Assembly: GCF_001375595.1 (NCBI RefSeq) | Contig: NZ_CVJQ01000001.1 | Location: 2,135,001 to 2,199,000 of the forward strand | DNA: 64,000 nt | From: Phenylobacterium immobile (ATCC 35973) | Lineage (GTDB): Bacteria; Pseudomonadota; Alphaproteobacteria; Caulobacterales; Caulobacteraceae | Direction of reading: 5' to 3' | In this document: positions 51,548 through 61,436 of the stretch, one piece after another | How positions within the stretch are numbered: the stretch's first letter is position 1 | Layout: each line of letters starts with the position of its first letter | Notes under the pieces: generated by a model | Database searches by the model: none | What the model was told of the DNA's origin: nothing | What the model saw: the letters and a program-made list of their open reading frames with translations, nothing else | Position numbers and translations under genes: made by a program

Positions 51548-53536
51548 ATGTCGGCGACCAAAATCCTCTGGGGCCAGATTCTCACCGTCTTCCTGATCGT
51601 GCTCATGACGACTTGGGCGGCGACGCAGTGGACGGCCTATCGGCTCGGCTTCCAACAGCAGCTCGGAGTTCCGTGGTTCGACCTGGCTGGCTGCCCGATT
51701 TACTATCCGCCCGCCATCTTCTGGTGGTGGTACTTCTATGATGCCTATGCGCCGCCGATCTTCATCGAAGGCGCCTATATCGCGGCGTCAGGCGGCTTCA
51801 TCTCCATCGCCGTCGCGATCGGCATGTCCCTCTGGCGGGCGCGTGAGGCCAAGAATGCCGAGACGTTCGGTTCCGCCCGATGGGCCGATGCTCGCGAAGT
51901 GAGCGCCGCCGGCCTCTTGGGCGCGGATGGCGTCGTCCTCGGAAAATTTGAGCGCGACTATCTCCGCCATGACGGCCCCGAGCATGTGCTGTGCTTTGCA
52001 CCCACGCGTTCCGGCAAGGGCGTCGGCCTGGTCGTGCCGTCGCTGCTCACCTGGCCCGGCTCAGCTATCGTCCATGACATCAAGGGGGAGAACTGGACAC
52101 TCACCGCCGGCTATCGCGCACGGCATGGTCGCGTGCTGCTGTTCGATCCGACCAATACGAAATCGGCCGCCTACAATCCGCTGCTCGAGGTGCGTCGCGG
52201 CGAGTGGGAGGTCCGCGACGTGCAGAACATCGCCGACATCTTGGTCGATCCGGAAGGCTCGCTTGAAAAGCGAAATCACTGGGAGAAAACGAGCCATGCG
52301 CTGCTCGTCGGCGCGATCCTGCACGTGCTCTATGCCGAGGCCGACAAGACCCTGGCAGGCGTCGCTGCCTTCCTCTCCGATCCGAAGCGGCCGATCGAGT
52401 CGACGCTGGCCGCCATGATGAAGACAGCCCACCTTGGCGAGGCCGGCCCGCATCCGGTGATCGCCAGTGCTGCGCGCGAGCTGCTCAACAAATCGGACAA
52501 CGAGCGGTCGGGCGTTCTGTCCACCGCGATGTCGTTCCTCGGTCTCTATCGTGACCCCGTCGTCGCCGAGGTCACCCGCCGCTGCGACTGGCGCATCGTC
52601 GATATCGTTGGCGGCAAGCATCCGACGACGCTCTACCTCGTGGTGCCGCCGTCCGATATCAACCGGACCAAGCCGCTGATCCGCCTGATCCTCAATCAGG
52701 TCGGTCGGCGGCTCACCGAGGATCTGCAGGCGAAGGGCAACCGTCATCGGTTGCTGCTGATGCTCGATGAGTTTCCAGCGCTCGGCCGCCTCGACTTCTT
52801 CGAGAGTGCCTTGGCATTCATGGCGGGCTACGGTCTCAAAGCCTTCCTCATCGCCCAGTCGCTGAACCAGATCGAGAAGGCTTACGGCCCGAACAACTCG
52901 ATCCTCGATAACTGCCATGTGCGCGTCAGCTTCGCGACGAATGACGAGCGGACCGCCAAGCGTGTTTCAGACGCCCTCGGCACCGCGACAGAGCTGCGCG
53001 CGATGAAGAACTATGCCGGTCATCGCCTGTCGCCCTGGCTCGGTCACATGATGGTGTCGCGTTCGGAAACGGCCCGGCAACTGATGACGCCCGGCGAGAT
53101 CATGCAACTTCCGCCATCGGACGAAATCGTCATGGTCGCCGGCACCCCGCCGATCCGCGCGAAAAAGGCGCGATACTATGAGGATCTCCGATTTCAGGAA
53201 CGCATCGTAGCGCCACCGAACCTGGTGAAGCCGACAACGGCCCGACCGGACGACTGGAGTACGCTGCCCCTTCCAGCGACGCCGACCGTGTCGATCGCGA
53301 CTGGCGGCGGGAGCGGGTCGGAGGATGAGGATACGACCGACTCCGAGCGCCGGCACCAGCCAGAACTGAGCCGCGCAAAGCCCGTCGAGCCTAAGCAACC
53401 CATCGAAAACGAATTTGAGATCGATCCCCGCGATGACGCCGATGAGGACGCCGCACGCCTCTCGCGCATGAACCAGACCATGCGCCAGGTCGCACGCCAG
53501 GCGTCGCTCGATCCCGGCGATGGCATCGAGCTTTAG
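51548..53536 (+). CDS. traG: TraG/VirD4-family coupling ATPase
   Basis: A 662-residue type IV coupling protein. Two N-terminal membrane segments (about 7-27 and 70-95) precede Walker A APTRSGKGVG (151-160) and IVHDIKGENW; Walker B is LLLMLDEFPALGRL. It brings the relaxase-DNA complex to the secretion channel. ATG 51548 follows AGGAG by eight bases; an ATG at 51530 overlaps that site. The C-terminal 100 residues are acidic and variable. Confidence 0.94.
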   Translation: MSATKILWGQILTVFLIVLMTTWAATQWTAYRLGFQQQLGVPWFDLAGCPIYYPPAIFWWWYFYDAYAPPIFIEGAYIAASGGFISIAVAIGMSLWRAREAKNAETFGSARWADAREVSAAGLLGADGVVLGKFERDYLRHDGPEHVLCFAPTRSGKGVGLVVPSLLTWPGSAIVHDIKGENWTLTAGYRARHGRVLLFDPTNTKSAAYNPLLEVRRGEWEVRDVQNIADILVDPEGSLEKRNHWEKTSHALLVGAILHVLYAEADKTLAGVAAFLSDPKRPIESTLAAMMKTAHLGEAGPHPVIASAARELLNKSDNERSGVLSTAMSFLGLYRDPVVAEVTRRCDWRIVDIVGGKHPTTLYLVVPPSDINRTKPLIRLILNQVGRRLTEDLQAKGNRHRLLLMLDEFPALGRLDFFESALAFMAGYGLKAFLIAQSLNQIEKAYGPNNSILDNCHVRVSFATNDERTAKRVSDALGTATELRAMKNYAGHRLSPWLGHMMVSRSETARQLMTPGEIMQLPPSDEIVMVAGTPPIRAKKARYYEDLRFQERIVAPPNLVKPTTARPDDWSTLPLPATPTVSIATGGGSGSEDEDTTDSERRHQPELSRAKPVEPKQPIENEFEIDPRDDADEDAARLSRMNQTMRQVARQASLDPGDGIEL

Positions 53537-53544
53537 GAGGCAGC

Positions 53545-53979
53545 ATGGCAAAATCTCCCAAGAAGCAGCGGCTGTCGGTCTATCTCGAACCCGACGTCAT
53601 GAGGACGCTCGCCGCACATGCCGCCCGGCGCGATCAATCCCTCTCGCTGATCGCAGAAGCCGGCATCGCCTCTTTCCTGTCGCCTGACGCTGCCGAACGG
53701 CAGGAGGCTGCGACGACGAAGCGGCTCGACCAGATCGACCGACGAATGGCGCGGATGGAGCGCGACCTTGGGATCGCCGTCGAAACGCTGGCCGTGTTCA
53801 TCCGCTTCTGGTTGACGACGAACCCGCCGCTCCCCGAGCCTGCCCAGGCCGCGGCGCGCGCCAAAGCCGGCGAGCGCTACGAGGCGTTCGTCACCGCGCT
53901 CGGACGGCGACTCGCTCACGGGCCGAAACTTCGACAAGAGATTTCGGAGGACATCGCGCCCGCGCACGACGCGGATTAA
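53545..53979 (+). CDS. CopG-like transfer regulator
   Basis: A 144-residue protein with an N-terminal ribbon-helix-helix (KKQRLSVYLEPDVMRTLAAHAARRDQSLSLIAE) and a coiled-coil-like middle (RLDQIDRRMARMERDLG). CopG-type genes sit between traG and trbB in these ICEs and probably regulate the trb operon. AGGAGG precedes the ATG by six bases. Confidence 0.88.
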   Translation: MAKSPKKQRLSVYLEPDVMRTLAAHAARRDQSLSLIAEAGIASFLSPDAAERQEAATTKRLDQIDRRMARMERDLGIAVETLAVFIRFWLTTNPPLPEPAQAAARAKAGERYEAFVTALGRRLAHGPKLRQEISEDIAPAHDAD

Positions 53980-54030
53980 TCACGACAGCGTACACCGCAA
54001 GTATTCCGGCATTCCGCCGTTTACCTGTAT

Positions 54031-54060
54031 TTGTACGCCACAGTACGACGACCACATTAT
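54031..54060 (+). promoter_or_regulatory. Possible trb operon promoter
   Basis: TTGTAC (54031-54036) and CATTAT (54055-54060) are separated by 18 bases in the 169-base gap before trbB, the only gap of note in the transfer block. GTAC occurs twice around the -35 box, a possible operator. Confidence 0.35.
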
Positions 54061-54148
54061 GGTTGTTGTCAGGCCGTGATTTCTGCCTCCTCTACTCATC
54101 CCCGATCCAGGGCCGCATGTCGCGGACCTGCAAGAGAACGGGGACGAC

Positions 54149-55132
54149 GTGGCGGCCACTCACCAGAAATCGGAGGCGATCCTTCGCGGCGCGCGCATGC
54201 TGCGCACGGCCCTCGGGCCGGCGATCGCTCGATTTCTGGAAGACCCCGCGATCGTCGAGGTGATGCTCAACCCCGATGGGCGGCTCTGGATCGACCAGCT
54301 TTCCGAAGGGCTTTCCGACACAGGCGAGCTGCTGTCGCCTTCGGACGGCGAGCGGATCATCCGTCTAGTCGCCCATCATGTCGGCGCTGAGGTTCATCCC
54401 GGCGCCCCGCGTGTCTCGGCCGAGCTGCCCGAGACGGGGGAGCGGTTCGAGGGGCTGTTGCCTCCCGTGGTGTCCGCGCCGGCCTTTGCAATCCGTAAGC
54501 CCGCCGTCGCGGTCTTCACGCTCGACGATTATGTCGCCGCCGGGATCATGGTTGCGGGTCAGGCCGAGACCTTGCGCCAGGCCGTAGCCGACCGGCGCAA
54601 CATCCTCGTAGCCGGCGGCACCTCGACCGGGAAGACCACTCTCACCAACGCGCTGCTGGCCGAGATCTCGAAGACCTCGGACCGCGTCGTCCTGATCGAA
54701 GATACGCGCGAGCTGCAATGCGCCGCGCCCAATCTGGTCGCGATGCGGACCAAAGACGGCGTCGCCTCGCTCTCCGATCTTGTCCGCTCCTCGCTCCGCC
54801 TGCGCCCCGATCGCATCCCGATCGGCGAGGTGCGTGGGGCCGAGGCGCTCGATCTGTTGAAGGCCTGGGGCACCGGACACCCCGGCGGCGTCGGAACAAT
54901 CCACGCCGGCACCGCCATCGGCGCGCTGCGTCGCATGGAGCAGCTCATCCAGGAAGCCGTCGTCACCGTCCCGCGCGCGCTGATCGCCGAGACGATCGAC
55001 CTGGTCGCCGTGCTGTCCGGTCGCGGCGCGTCGCGCCGCCTCACCGAACTCGCCCGCATCGAGGGCCTCGGCCCCGACGGCGACTACCGCGTCACCCCCG
55101 CAAGCCAGCCCCTCACAGGAGACCCGTCATGA
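54149..55132 (+). CDS. trbB: P-type conjugative transfer ATPase TrbB
   Basis: A 327-residue VirB11-type hexameric secretion ATPase. Walker A is [15 protein letters not shown] (from about 155); the Asp box is [10 protein letters not shown], Walker B is [19 protein letters not shown], and the His box is [12 protein letters not shown]. It energises assembly and transfer by the Trb system. GTG 54149 is used; no better start is visible. The stop overlaps trbC by four bases. Confidence 0.95.
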   Translation: MAATHQKSEAILRGARMLRTALGPAIARFLEDPAIVEVMLNPDGRLWIDQLSEGLSDTGELLSPSDGERIIRLVAHHVGAEVHPGAPRVSAELPETGERFEGLLPPVVSAPAFAIRKPAVAVFTLDDYVAAGIMVAGQAETLRQAVADRRNILVAGGTSTGKTTLTNALLAEISKTSDRVVLIEDTRELQCAAPNLVAMRTKDGVASLSDLVRSSLRLRPDRIPIGEVRGAEALDLLKAWGTGHPGGVGTIHAGTAIGALRRMEQLIQEAVVTVPRALIAETIDLVAVLSGRGASRRLTELARIEGLGPDGDYRVTPASQPLTGDPS

Positions 55133-55461
55133 TCCAGCATGCTTTGCGCATCCGCCGCCACATCGCCACGGCGGTGTCCGTCACCATCGTAACGCTGGCG
55201 CTCGCGCCGGCCGCCCACGCCTCCGGCTCGTCGATGCCGTGGGAGGCGCCGCTGCAATCGATCCTCGAATCGATCGAGGGACCGGTCGCCAAGATCATCG
55301 CTGTGATGATCATCATCATCACCGGCCTGACGCTGGCCTTCGGCGACACGTCGGGCGGCGCGCGTAAGCTGATCCAGATCGTCTTCGGCCTGTCGATCGC
55401 CTTCGCCGCGTCCAGCTTCTTCCTGTCCTTCTTCTCGTTTGGCGGCGGGGCGCTCGTCTGA
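55129..55461 (+). CDS. trbC: Conjugative pilin TrbC
   Basis: A 110-residue VirB2-type propilin. A long signal peptide (1-31, ending APAAHA) is followed by two hydrophobic helices (about 54-70 and 84-105). It is probably processed by leader peptidase and the TraF-like peptidase into the cyclic pilus subunit. ATG 55129 overlaps the trbB stop. Confidence 0.92.
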   Translation: MIQHALRIRRHIATAVSVTIVTLALAPAAHASGSSMPWEAPLQSILESIEGPVAKIIAVMIIIITGLTLAFGDTSGGARKLIQIVFGLSIAFAASSFFLSFFSFGGGALV

Positions 55462-55742
55462 TGGCCGATGGCGTCGACCATGGCGGCGAGCTGCCGGGCT
55501 TCTCGGTTCCGGTGCATCGGGCGCTTACCGAGCACATCCTGCTCGGCGGCGCGCCGCGCTCGCTCGCCATCCTCAACGGCACATTGGCGGCCGCGCTGGG
55601 CCTGGGCCTTCGGCTCTGGCTGGTCGGTCTCGGCCTCTGGGCTGTCGGGCATTTCGCGGCCGTCTGGGCCGCCAAGCGTGATCCGCAGTTCGTCGACGTC
55701 GTGCGCAAGCATCTGCGCATCCCCGGCCACCTGTCGGTCTGA
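55461..55742 (+). CDS. trbD: Conjugal transfer protein TrbD
   Basis: A 93-residue VirB3-type inner-membrane protein: PGFSVPVHRALTEHILLGGAPRSLAILNG, a hydrophobic region (about 40-66), then RDPQFVDVVRKHLRIP. It works with TrbE. It starts one base inside the trbC stop. Confidence 0.93.
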   Translation: MADGVDHGGELPGFSVPVHRALTEHILLGGAPRSLAILNGTLAAALGLGLRLWLVGLGLWAVGHFAAVWAAKRDPQFVDVVRKHLRIPGHLSV

Positions 55743-55754
55743 GGAGCGGCGCCG

Positions 55755-58211
55755 ATGATGAACCTCGCCGAATATCGCAACCGCAACACCCGGCTCGCCG
55801 ACTTCCTGCCCTGGGTCGCTTTGGTCGGCGAAGGGATCGTGCTGAACAAGGACGGCAGCCTGCAGCGCACCGCGCGCTTCCGCGGCCCCGACCTCGACAG
55901 CGCCGTGCCGGCCGAGCTGGTCGCCGTCGCCGGCCGGCTCAACAACGCCTTTCGTCGCCTCGGCTCCGGCTGGGCGATCTTCGTCGAAGCGCAGCGCCAT
56001 GGCGCGGCGACCTATCCGGCCAGCATGTTCGCCGACAGCGCCTCCGCCTTGGTCGACGCCGAACGCAAGGCCGACTTCGAGGAGGCCGGCGCGCATTTCG
56101 AGTCCAGCTACTTCCTGACCTTCCTCTATTTGCCGCCGGCCGAGGATGCCGCCCGCGCTGAGACCTGGCTCTACGAGGGCCGCGATCACGCCGGCGTCGA
56201 TGCACACGAGATCCTGCGCGGCCTCGCCGACCGCACCGATCGCATCCTCCAGCTCATCGACGCCTTCATGCCGGAATGCGCCTGGCTCGATGACGGCGAG
56301 ACGCTGACCTATCTGCATTCGACCGTCTCGACGAAGCGGCATCGCGTTCGCGTTCCCGAGACGCCGATGTATCTCGATGCGCTGCTGGCCGATCAGCCGC
56401 TCACCGGCGGGCTGGAGCCGCGCTTGGGCGATGCGCATGTCCGCATCCTCACCATTGTCGGCTTCCCGACCGCGACCACGCCCGGCATCCTCGACGAGCT
56501 GAACCGGCTGGCCTTTCCCTATCGCTGGTCCACGCGCGCCGTTCTGCTCGACAAGACCGACGCGACCAAGCTGCTGACCAAGATCAGGCGACAATGGTTC
56601 GCCAAGCGCAAGTCGATCGCCGCCATTCTGAAGGAAGTGATGACCAACGAGGCGTCGGCGCTGGTCGACACCGATGCTTCGAACAAGGCGGCCGATGCGG
56701 ACATGGCGTTGCAGGAGCTGGGCGCGGACTATGCCGGCCAGGCCTATGTGACGGCGACGATCACTGTCTGGGATGATGACCCGCGCATCGCCGCCGAGAA
56801 GCTGCGGATGGTCGAGAAGGTGATCCAGGGCCGCGACTTCACCGCGATGCCCGAGACGATCAACGCGGTGGACGCCTGGCTCGGCTCGTTGCCCGGTCAT
56901 GTCTACGCCAATGTCCGCCAGCCCCCGATCAACACATTGAATCTCGCCCACATGATCCCGCTGTCGGCGGTGTGGGCGGGACCGGAACGCGACGAGCATT
57001 TTGCAGCACCCCCACTGCTGTTCGGCAAGACCGAAGGCTCGACCCCGTTCCGGCTTTCCATCCATGTCGGCGATGTCGGCCATACGCTGATCGTCGGCCC
57101 GACCGGCGCCGGCAAGTCGGTGCTGCTGGCGCTCATGGCGCTGCAGTTCCGGCGCTATCCGCAATCCCAAGTCTTCGCCTTCGACTTCGGTGGCTCCATC
57201 CGCGCCGCCGCGCTCGCCATGCGCGGCGACTGGCACGATCTCGGCGGCGGCCTCACGGAGGGCTCAAAAGACAGCGTGTCGCTTCAGCCGCTCGCGCGCA
57301 TCGACGATGTCGCCGAGCGCGCCTGGGCCTCCGATTGGCTGGTCGCGATCTTAGGACGCGAGAGCGTGCCGCTCACGCCCGAGGTTAAGGAGCACCTCTG
57401 GTCAGCGCTGTCATCGCTGGCGTCCGCGCCTATCAGCGAGCGGACGCTGACGGGTCTTTCCGTCCTGCTGCAGTCCAACGACCTGAAACAGGCGCTCCGA
57501 CCCTATTGCGTCGGCGGTCCCTATGGCCGGTTGCTCGACGCCGAGGCCGAGCATCTGGGCGAAGCCAATGTTCAGGTCTTCGAGACCGAAGGGCTGATTG
57601 GCACTGGAGCCGCTGCCGCCGTGCTCGCCTATCTCTTCCACCGCATCGAGGACCGCTTGGACGGTCGCCCGACGCTACTGATCGTGGATGAAGGCTGGCT
57701 GGCGCTGGACGACGAGGGCTTCGCCGGTCAGCTCCGCGAGTGGCTGAAGACGCTGCGAAAGAAGAACGCCAGCGTCATCTTCGCCACGCAGTCGCTGTCG
57801 GACATCGATGGGTCGGCGATCGCGCCGGCCATCATCGAAAGTTGCCAGACCCGCATCCTGCTCCCGAACGAGCGGGCCATCGAGCCGCAGATCACGGCCA
57901 TCTATCGCCGGTTCGGGCTCAACGATCGCCAGATCGAGATCCTCGCGCGGGCGATGCCCAAGCGCGACTATTACTGCCAGTCCCGGCGCGGCAACCGGCT
58001 GTTCGAGCTGGGCTTGTCGGACGTGGCGCTCGCGCTCTGCGCCGCCTCATCAAAGCAGCATCAGGCACTGATCGCCGAGGTCCACGCCCGCAGCGGCACT
58101 GACGGCTTCCTTGTCGAGTGGCTTGCCGAAAATCGGCTCGCTTGGGCCGCCGACCTCATCGCCGACCTCACCAACGTCATCCCCCAAACCGATCCGGAGG
58201 CACGCTCATGA
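55755..58211 (+). CDS. trbE: Conjugal transfer ATPase TrbE (VirB4)
   Basis: An 818-residue VirB4 ATPase. The N-terminal half contacts the membrane; the C-terminal RecA-like domain has Walker A GPTGAGKSVLLALMAL (about 448) and Walker B LLIVDEGWLALDD (about 640), followed by KKNASVIFATQSLSDI. It is the main motor for pilus biogenesis. The length is normal for TrbE. The stop overlaps trbJ. Confidence 0.96.
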   Translation: MMNLAEYRNRNTRLADFLPWVALVGEGIVLNKDGSLQRTARFRGPDLDSAVPAELVAVAGRLNNAFRRLGSGWAIFVEAQRHGAATYPASMFADSASALVDAERKADFEEAGAHFESSYFLTFLYLPPAEDAARAETWLYEGRDHAGVDAHEILRGLADRTDRILQLIDAFMPECAWLDDGETLTYLHSTVSTKRHRVRVPETPMYLDALLADQPLTGGLEPRLGDAHVRILTIVGFPTATTPGILDELNRLAFPYRWSTRAVLLDKTDATKLLTKIRRQWFAKRKSIAAILKEVMTNEASALVDTDASNKAADADMALQELGADYAGQAYVTATITVWDDDPRIAAEKLRMVEKVIQGRDFTAMPETINAVDAWLGSLPGHVYANVRQPPINTLNLAHMIPLSAVWAGPERDEHFAAPPLLFGKTEGSTPFRLSIHVGDVGHTLIVGPTGAGKSVLLALMALQFRRYPQSQVFAFDFGGSIRAAALAMRGDWHDLGGGLTEGSKDSVSLQPLARIDDVAERAWASDWLVAILGRESVPLTPEVKEHLWSALSSLASAPISERTLTGLSVLLQSNDLKQALRPYCVGGPYGRLLDAEAEHLGEANVQVFETEGLIGTGAAAAVLAYLFHRIEDRLDGRPTLLIVDEGWLALDDEGFAGQLREWLKTLRKKNASVIFATQSLSDIDGSAIAPAIIESCQTRILLPNERAIEPQITAIYRRFGLNDRQIEILARAMPKRDYYCQSRRGNRLFELGLSDVALALCAASSKQHQALIAEVHARSGTDGFLVEWLAENRLAWAADLIADLTNVIPQTDPEARS

Positions 58212-58984
58212 CCCGTACCGTTCGTTCCCGCTCGCGCGCGCTGCGCATGACCGCCGCGCTGCTGACGGTTTCCGTCGCCGCGATCCCGTTCATGGCCGCG
58301 CCCGCCCACGCGCAGTTTGGCGGGATCGTCTACGACCCCACCAACCACGCACAGAATCTCCTGACCGCCACGCGGGCGCTTCAGCAGATCAACAACCAGA
58401 TCACGTCGCTTCAGAACGAGGCGACCGGTCTGATCAACCAGGCGCGTAACCTCACGAGCCTGCCATTCTCGTCGCTCCAGCATCTCCAGCAGTCCGTCCA
58501 GCGGACGCAACAGCTTTTGGGCGAAGCGCAGCGCATCGCCTACAATGTGCAGAACATCGACCAGGCGTTCCGCACCACCTACGGCAACGCGTCGATGTCC
58601 GCCTCGGACCAGCAGCTCGTGGCCGGCGCACGCGAGCGTTGGCAGAATACCGTCGGGGGCCTGCAGGACGCGATGCGCGTCCAGGCCGGCGTCGTCGGCA
58701 ACATCGACACGAACCGGACCCAGATGTCGGCGCTGGTCGGCCAGAGCCAGGGCGCGACCGGCGCGCTGCAGGCGACACAGGCCGGCAACCAGCTTCTCGC
58801 CCTGCAAGCGCAGCAACTCGCGGACCTGACGGCTGTGGTCGCCGCAAACGGTCGCGCGCAGAGCTTGACCGAGGCCGAGCGCGCGGCCGCGGCCGAGCAA
58901 GGTCGCGAGCAGCGCCGTCGCTTCCTGACGCCGGGCAGCGGCTACCAGCCGGGCAACGCCCGCATGTTCCCTAACGGCAACTGA
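58208..58984 (+). CDS. trbJ: Conjugal transfer protein TrbJ
   Basis: A 258-residue VirB5-type periplasmic protein. The signal peptide ends APAHA (about 36); GGIVYDPTNHAQNLLTATRALQQINNQI is the TrbJ signature, then helical heptads. ATG 58208 overlaps the trbE stop (ATGA); a longer frame from 58118 is not needed. It is a minor pilus or tip component. Confidence 0.93.
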   Translation: MTRTVRSRSRALRMTAALLTVSVAAIPFMAAPAHAQFGGIVYDPTNHAQNLLTATRALQQINNQITSLQNEATGLINQARNLTSLPFSSLQHLQQSVQRTQQLLGEAQRIAYNVQNIDQAFRTTYGNASMSASDQQLVAGARERWQNTVGGLQDAMRVQAGVVGNIDTNRTQMSALVGQSQGATGALQATQAGNQLLALQAQQLADLTAVVAANGRAQSLTEAERAAAAEQGREQRRRFLTPGSGYQPGNARMFPNGN

Positions 58985-58994
58985 GGGCGCGGCC

Positions 58995-59384
58995 ATGGAC
59001 GGCAAGATGCTCGCCCGGCTCGGCGCCGTCGTGTTCGTCGCGGTCGCGATCACTGCGACCGCGATCGAGATGAGCCGGAAAGAGGAAGCGCCCGAGGCGT
59101 GGCCGTCCGGCCGCGCTGCCGTGACCGCGGCCGACCCATTGCGCGACGCGCTGATCCGCTGCCAGACGCTCGGCGAAGCCGGTCCCCGCGACCCCGCCTG
59201 CTTGCGGGCTTGGGCCGAAAACCGCAACCGCTTCCTCGCGCCCGGCGCGCGACCTGCCGAGCGACTGCCGGACATGCCGCCGGCGCCGCGAAACGACCCC
59301 ACTCCCCAACCGGGCCGTACCGATCAGCCGGCCTTGGAGCCCGCCGCGCCGATCGCGCCGCCGCAGCTCGACGAGGCGAGATAA
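58995..59384 (+). CDS. TrbK-alt, putative entry exclusion protein
   Basis: A 129-residue protein with an N-terminal membrane anchor (about 6-24), a conserved block DPLRDALIRCQTLGEAGPRDPACLRAWAENRNRFL (two Cys) and a proline-rich tail. This is the TrbK-alt family that replaces lipoprotein TrbK between trbJ and trbL in alphaproteobacterial ICEs; entry exclusion is presumed, not proven. Confidence 0.88.
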   Translation: MDGKMLARLGAVVFVAVAITATAIEMSRKEEAPEAWPSGRAAVTAADPLRDALIRCQTLGEAGPRDPACLRAWAENRNRFLAPGARPAERLPDMPPAPRNDPTPQPGRTDQPALEPAAPIAPPQLDEAR

Positions 59385-59388
59385 CATC

Positions 59389-60753
59389 ATGGGCGGCACC
59401 GGCGTCATCGACCATTTCCTCGAGGTCTTCACCCGCTACATCGACAGCGGCTTCGGGTTGCTCAGCGGCGAAGTCGCCTTCATCGCCACCACCCTGATCG
59501 TCATCGACGTGACGCTGGCCGCACTCTTCTGGAGCTGGGGCGCCGACGACGACATCATGGCCCGCCTGGTGAAGAAGACGCTGTTTGTGGGCGTCTTCGC
59601 CTACATCATCGGCAACTGGAACAACCTCGCCCGGATCATCTTCGAAAGCTTCGCCGGGCTCGGCCTGAAAGCCAGCGGGACGAGCTTCACCACGGCTGAT
59701 CTCATGCGCCCCGGCAAGGTCGCGCAGACCGGTCTCGACGCCGGACGGCCGCTGCTCGACTCGATTTCCAGTCTGATGGGCTATTGGTCGTTCTTCGAGA
59801 ACTTCATCCAGATCGCCTGCATGTTCCTGGCCTGGGCGCTGGTGCTGCTCGCCTTCTTCATCCTCGCCATCCAGCTCTTCGTCACGCTCATCGAGTTCAA
59901 GCTGACGACGCTCGCTGGCTTCGTGCTGATCCCGTTCGGCCTGTTCGGCAAATCGGCCTTCATGGCCGAACGCGTGCTCGGCAACGTTATCTCTTCCGGC
60001 ATCAAGGTTCTCGTCCTCGCCGTCATCATCGGCATCGGCTCGACCCTCTTCTCCGAGTTCACGTCCGGCTTCGGCGGGGCAACCCCCACCATCGACGAAG
60101 CGATGGCGATAGCGCTCGCCGCGCTGTCGCTGCTCGGCCTCGGCATCTTCGGTCCCGGCATCGCCAGTGGTCTCGTCTCCGGCGGCCCGCAGCTCAGCGC
60201 CGGCGCTGCGGTCGGCACCGGCATGGCCGCAGGCGGCATGGTGGCGCTCGGCGCTGGCGCCGTCGGCGCCGCCGCATCGGGTGGTGCTGCGTTGGCCGGT
60301 GGCGCCGCCGCCGCCGCTCGTGGCGGCGCTGCAGTCGCTGGCGGCGCATCCACCGCCTACAGCCTTGGCGCAGCCGGTCAGTCCGGCGCGTCCGGTGTGG
60401 CGTCCGGGCTCGGCGGGGTTGCCCGCGCTGGCGGCAGTGCTGCCGTCTCCCCCCTTCGCCGCGCCGCATCGCGTGCCGCCGAAAGCATGCGCTCGAGCTT
60501 CAACGCCGGCGGCAAAGCCGCGTTCGAGGCGACGGGCGGCACGTCCACCGCAGGCTCGATCGGCGGTGACGCGGCCGGTGACGGCACCGCTGCCGCCGCT
60601 TCCGCGACCGCGGGCGCTCCCCCGGCCTGGGCCCAGCGGATGCGCCGCTCCCAGCACATGACCCATGCCGTCCAGGCCACGGCCCACGCCGTCCGTACCG
60701 GCGACGCCCATGGCGGCGGCTCTTCTGTCAATCTTTCCGAAGGCGATCGCTGA
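59389..60753 (+). CDS. trbL: Conjugal transfer membrane protein TrbL
   Basis: A 454-residue VirB6-type protein. The N-terminal 280 residues hold at least six membrane segments (FGLLSGEVAFIATTLIVIDVTLAALFW-type first helix, LTTLAGFVLIPFGLFGKSAF). The C-terminal 170 residues are Ala/Gly/Ser-rich low complexity, usual for TrbL. It forms the inner-membrane channel. The stop overlaps trbF. Confidence 0.94.
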   Translation: MGGTGVIDHFLEVFTRYIDSGFGLLSGEVAFIATTLIVIDVTLAALFWSWGADDDIMARLVKKTLFVGVFAYIIGNWNNLARIIFESFAGLGLKASGTSFTTADLMRPGKVAQTGLDAGRPLLDSISSLMGYWSFFENFIQIACMFLAWALVLLAFFILAIQLFVTLIEFKLTTLAGFVLIPFGLFGKSAFMAERVLGNVISSGIKVLVLAVIIGIGSTLFSEFTSGFGGATPTIDEAMAIALAALSLLGLGIFGPGIASGLVSGGPQLSAGAAVGTGMAAGGMVALGAGAVGAAASGGAALAGGAAAAARGGAAVAGGASTAYSLGAAGQSGASGVASGLGGVARAGGSAAVSPLRRAASRAAESMRSSFNAGGKAAFEATGGTSTAGSIGGDAAGDGTAAAASATAGAPPAWAQRMRRSQHMTHAVQATAHAVRTGDAHGGGSSVNLSEGDR

Positions 60754-61436
60754 TGTTCAAACGACCAATCACCCATTACGGCAAAGCTTCCGAGCCGGAG
60801 ACGCCCTATCAGCGGGCCGCCCAGGTCTGGGATGAACGCATCGGCGCCTCGTGTGTTCAGGCCAAGAACTGGCGGCTCATGGCGTTCGGTTCGCTGATCC
60901 TGTCGGCCGGCTTCGCGACCGCGCTCGTCGTGCAGTCGGCCCGCGGGACGATCGTGCCGTGGGTGGTGCAGGTCGACCGGCTCGGTCAGGCGCAGGCGGT
61001 TGCGCCCGCAGAGGCCGACTACCGGCCGACCGATCCGCAAATCGCCTTCCACCTCGCGCGTTTCATCGAGCAGGTTCGCTCGATTCCGGCCGACGCGATC
61101 ATCGTGCGCCAGAATTGGCTGCGCGCCTATGATTTCACGACCGATCGCGGCGCCATGGCCCTGAACGATTACGCTCGGTCCAACGACCCGTTTGCGAAGG
61201 TCGGCCGCCAGCAGATCGCCGTCGATGTCTCCAGCGTCATTCGCGCGTCCCCCGACAGCTTCCGCGTCGCCTGGGTCGAGCGCCGCTATGAGAACGGCCA
61301 GCTCGCCGAGACCACGCGCTGGACCGCGATCCTGACGATCGTGGTGCAGATCCCGCGCAACGCCGACCGGCTCAGGGCGAACCCGCTCGGCATCTATGTC
61401 AACGCCGTCAACTGGTCACGGGAGCTTGGGCAATGA
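60753..61436 (+). CDS. trbF: Conjugal transfer protein TrbF (VirB8)
   Basis: A 227-residue bitopic protein: cytosolic N-terminus with KASEPETPYQRAAQVWDERIG, one membrane helix (about 47-66), then a periplasmic VirB8 domain (VRQNWLRAYDFTTDRGAMALNDYA, VAWVERRYENGQLAETTRW). It nucleates the secretion complex. It overlaps trbL by one base and trbG by four. Confidence 0.94.
   Translation: MFKRPITHYGKASEPETPYQRAAQVWDERIGASCVQAKNWRLMAFGSLILSAGFATALVVQSARGTIVPWVVQVDRLGQAQAVAPAEADYRPTDPQIAFHLARFIEQVRSIPADAIIVRQNWLRAYDFTTDRGAMALNDYARSNDPFAKVGRQQIAVDVSSVIRASPDSFRVAWVERRYENGQLAETTRWTAILTIVVQIPRNADRLRANPLGIYVNAVNWSRELGQ

Noticed and set aside
55113..57236. A 707-residue minus-strand frame opposite trbC-trbE
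   Set aside because: It is a shadow with no family features; the plus-strand trb genes are coupled by overlaps and fully recognisable. The same holds for 49735-51606 and 47994-49415 on the minus strand.
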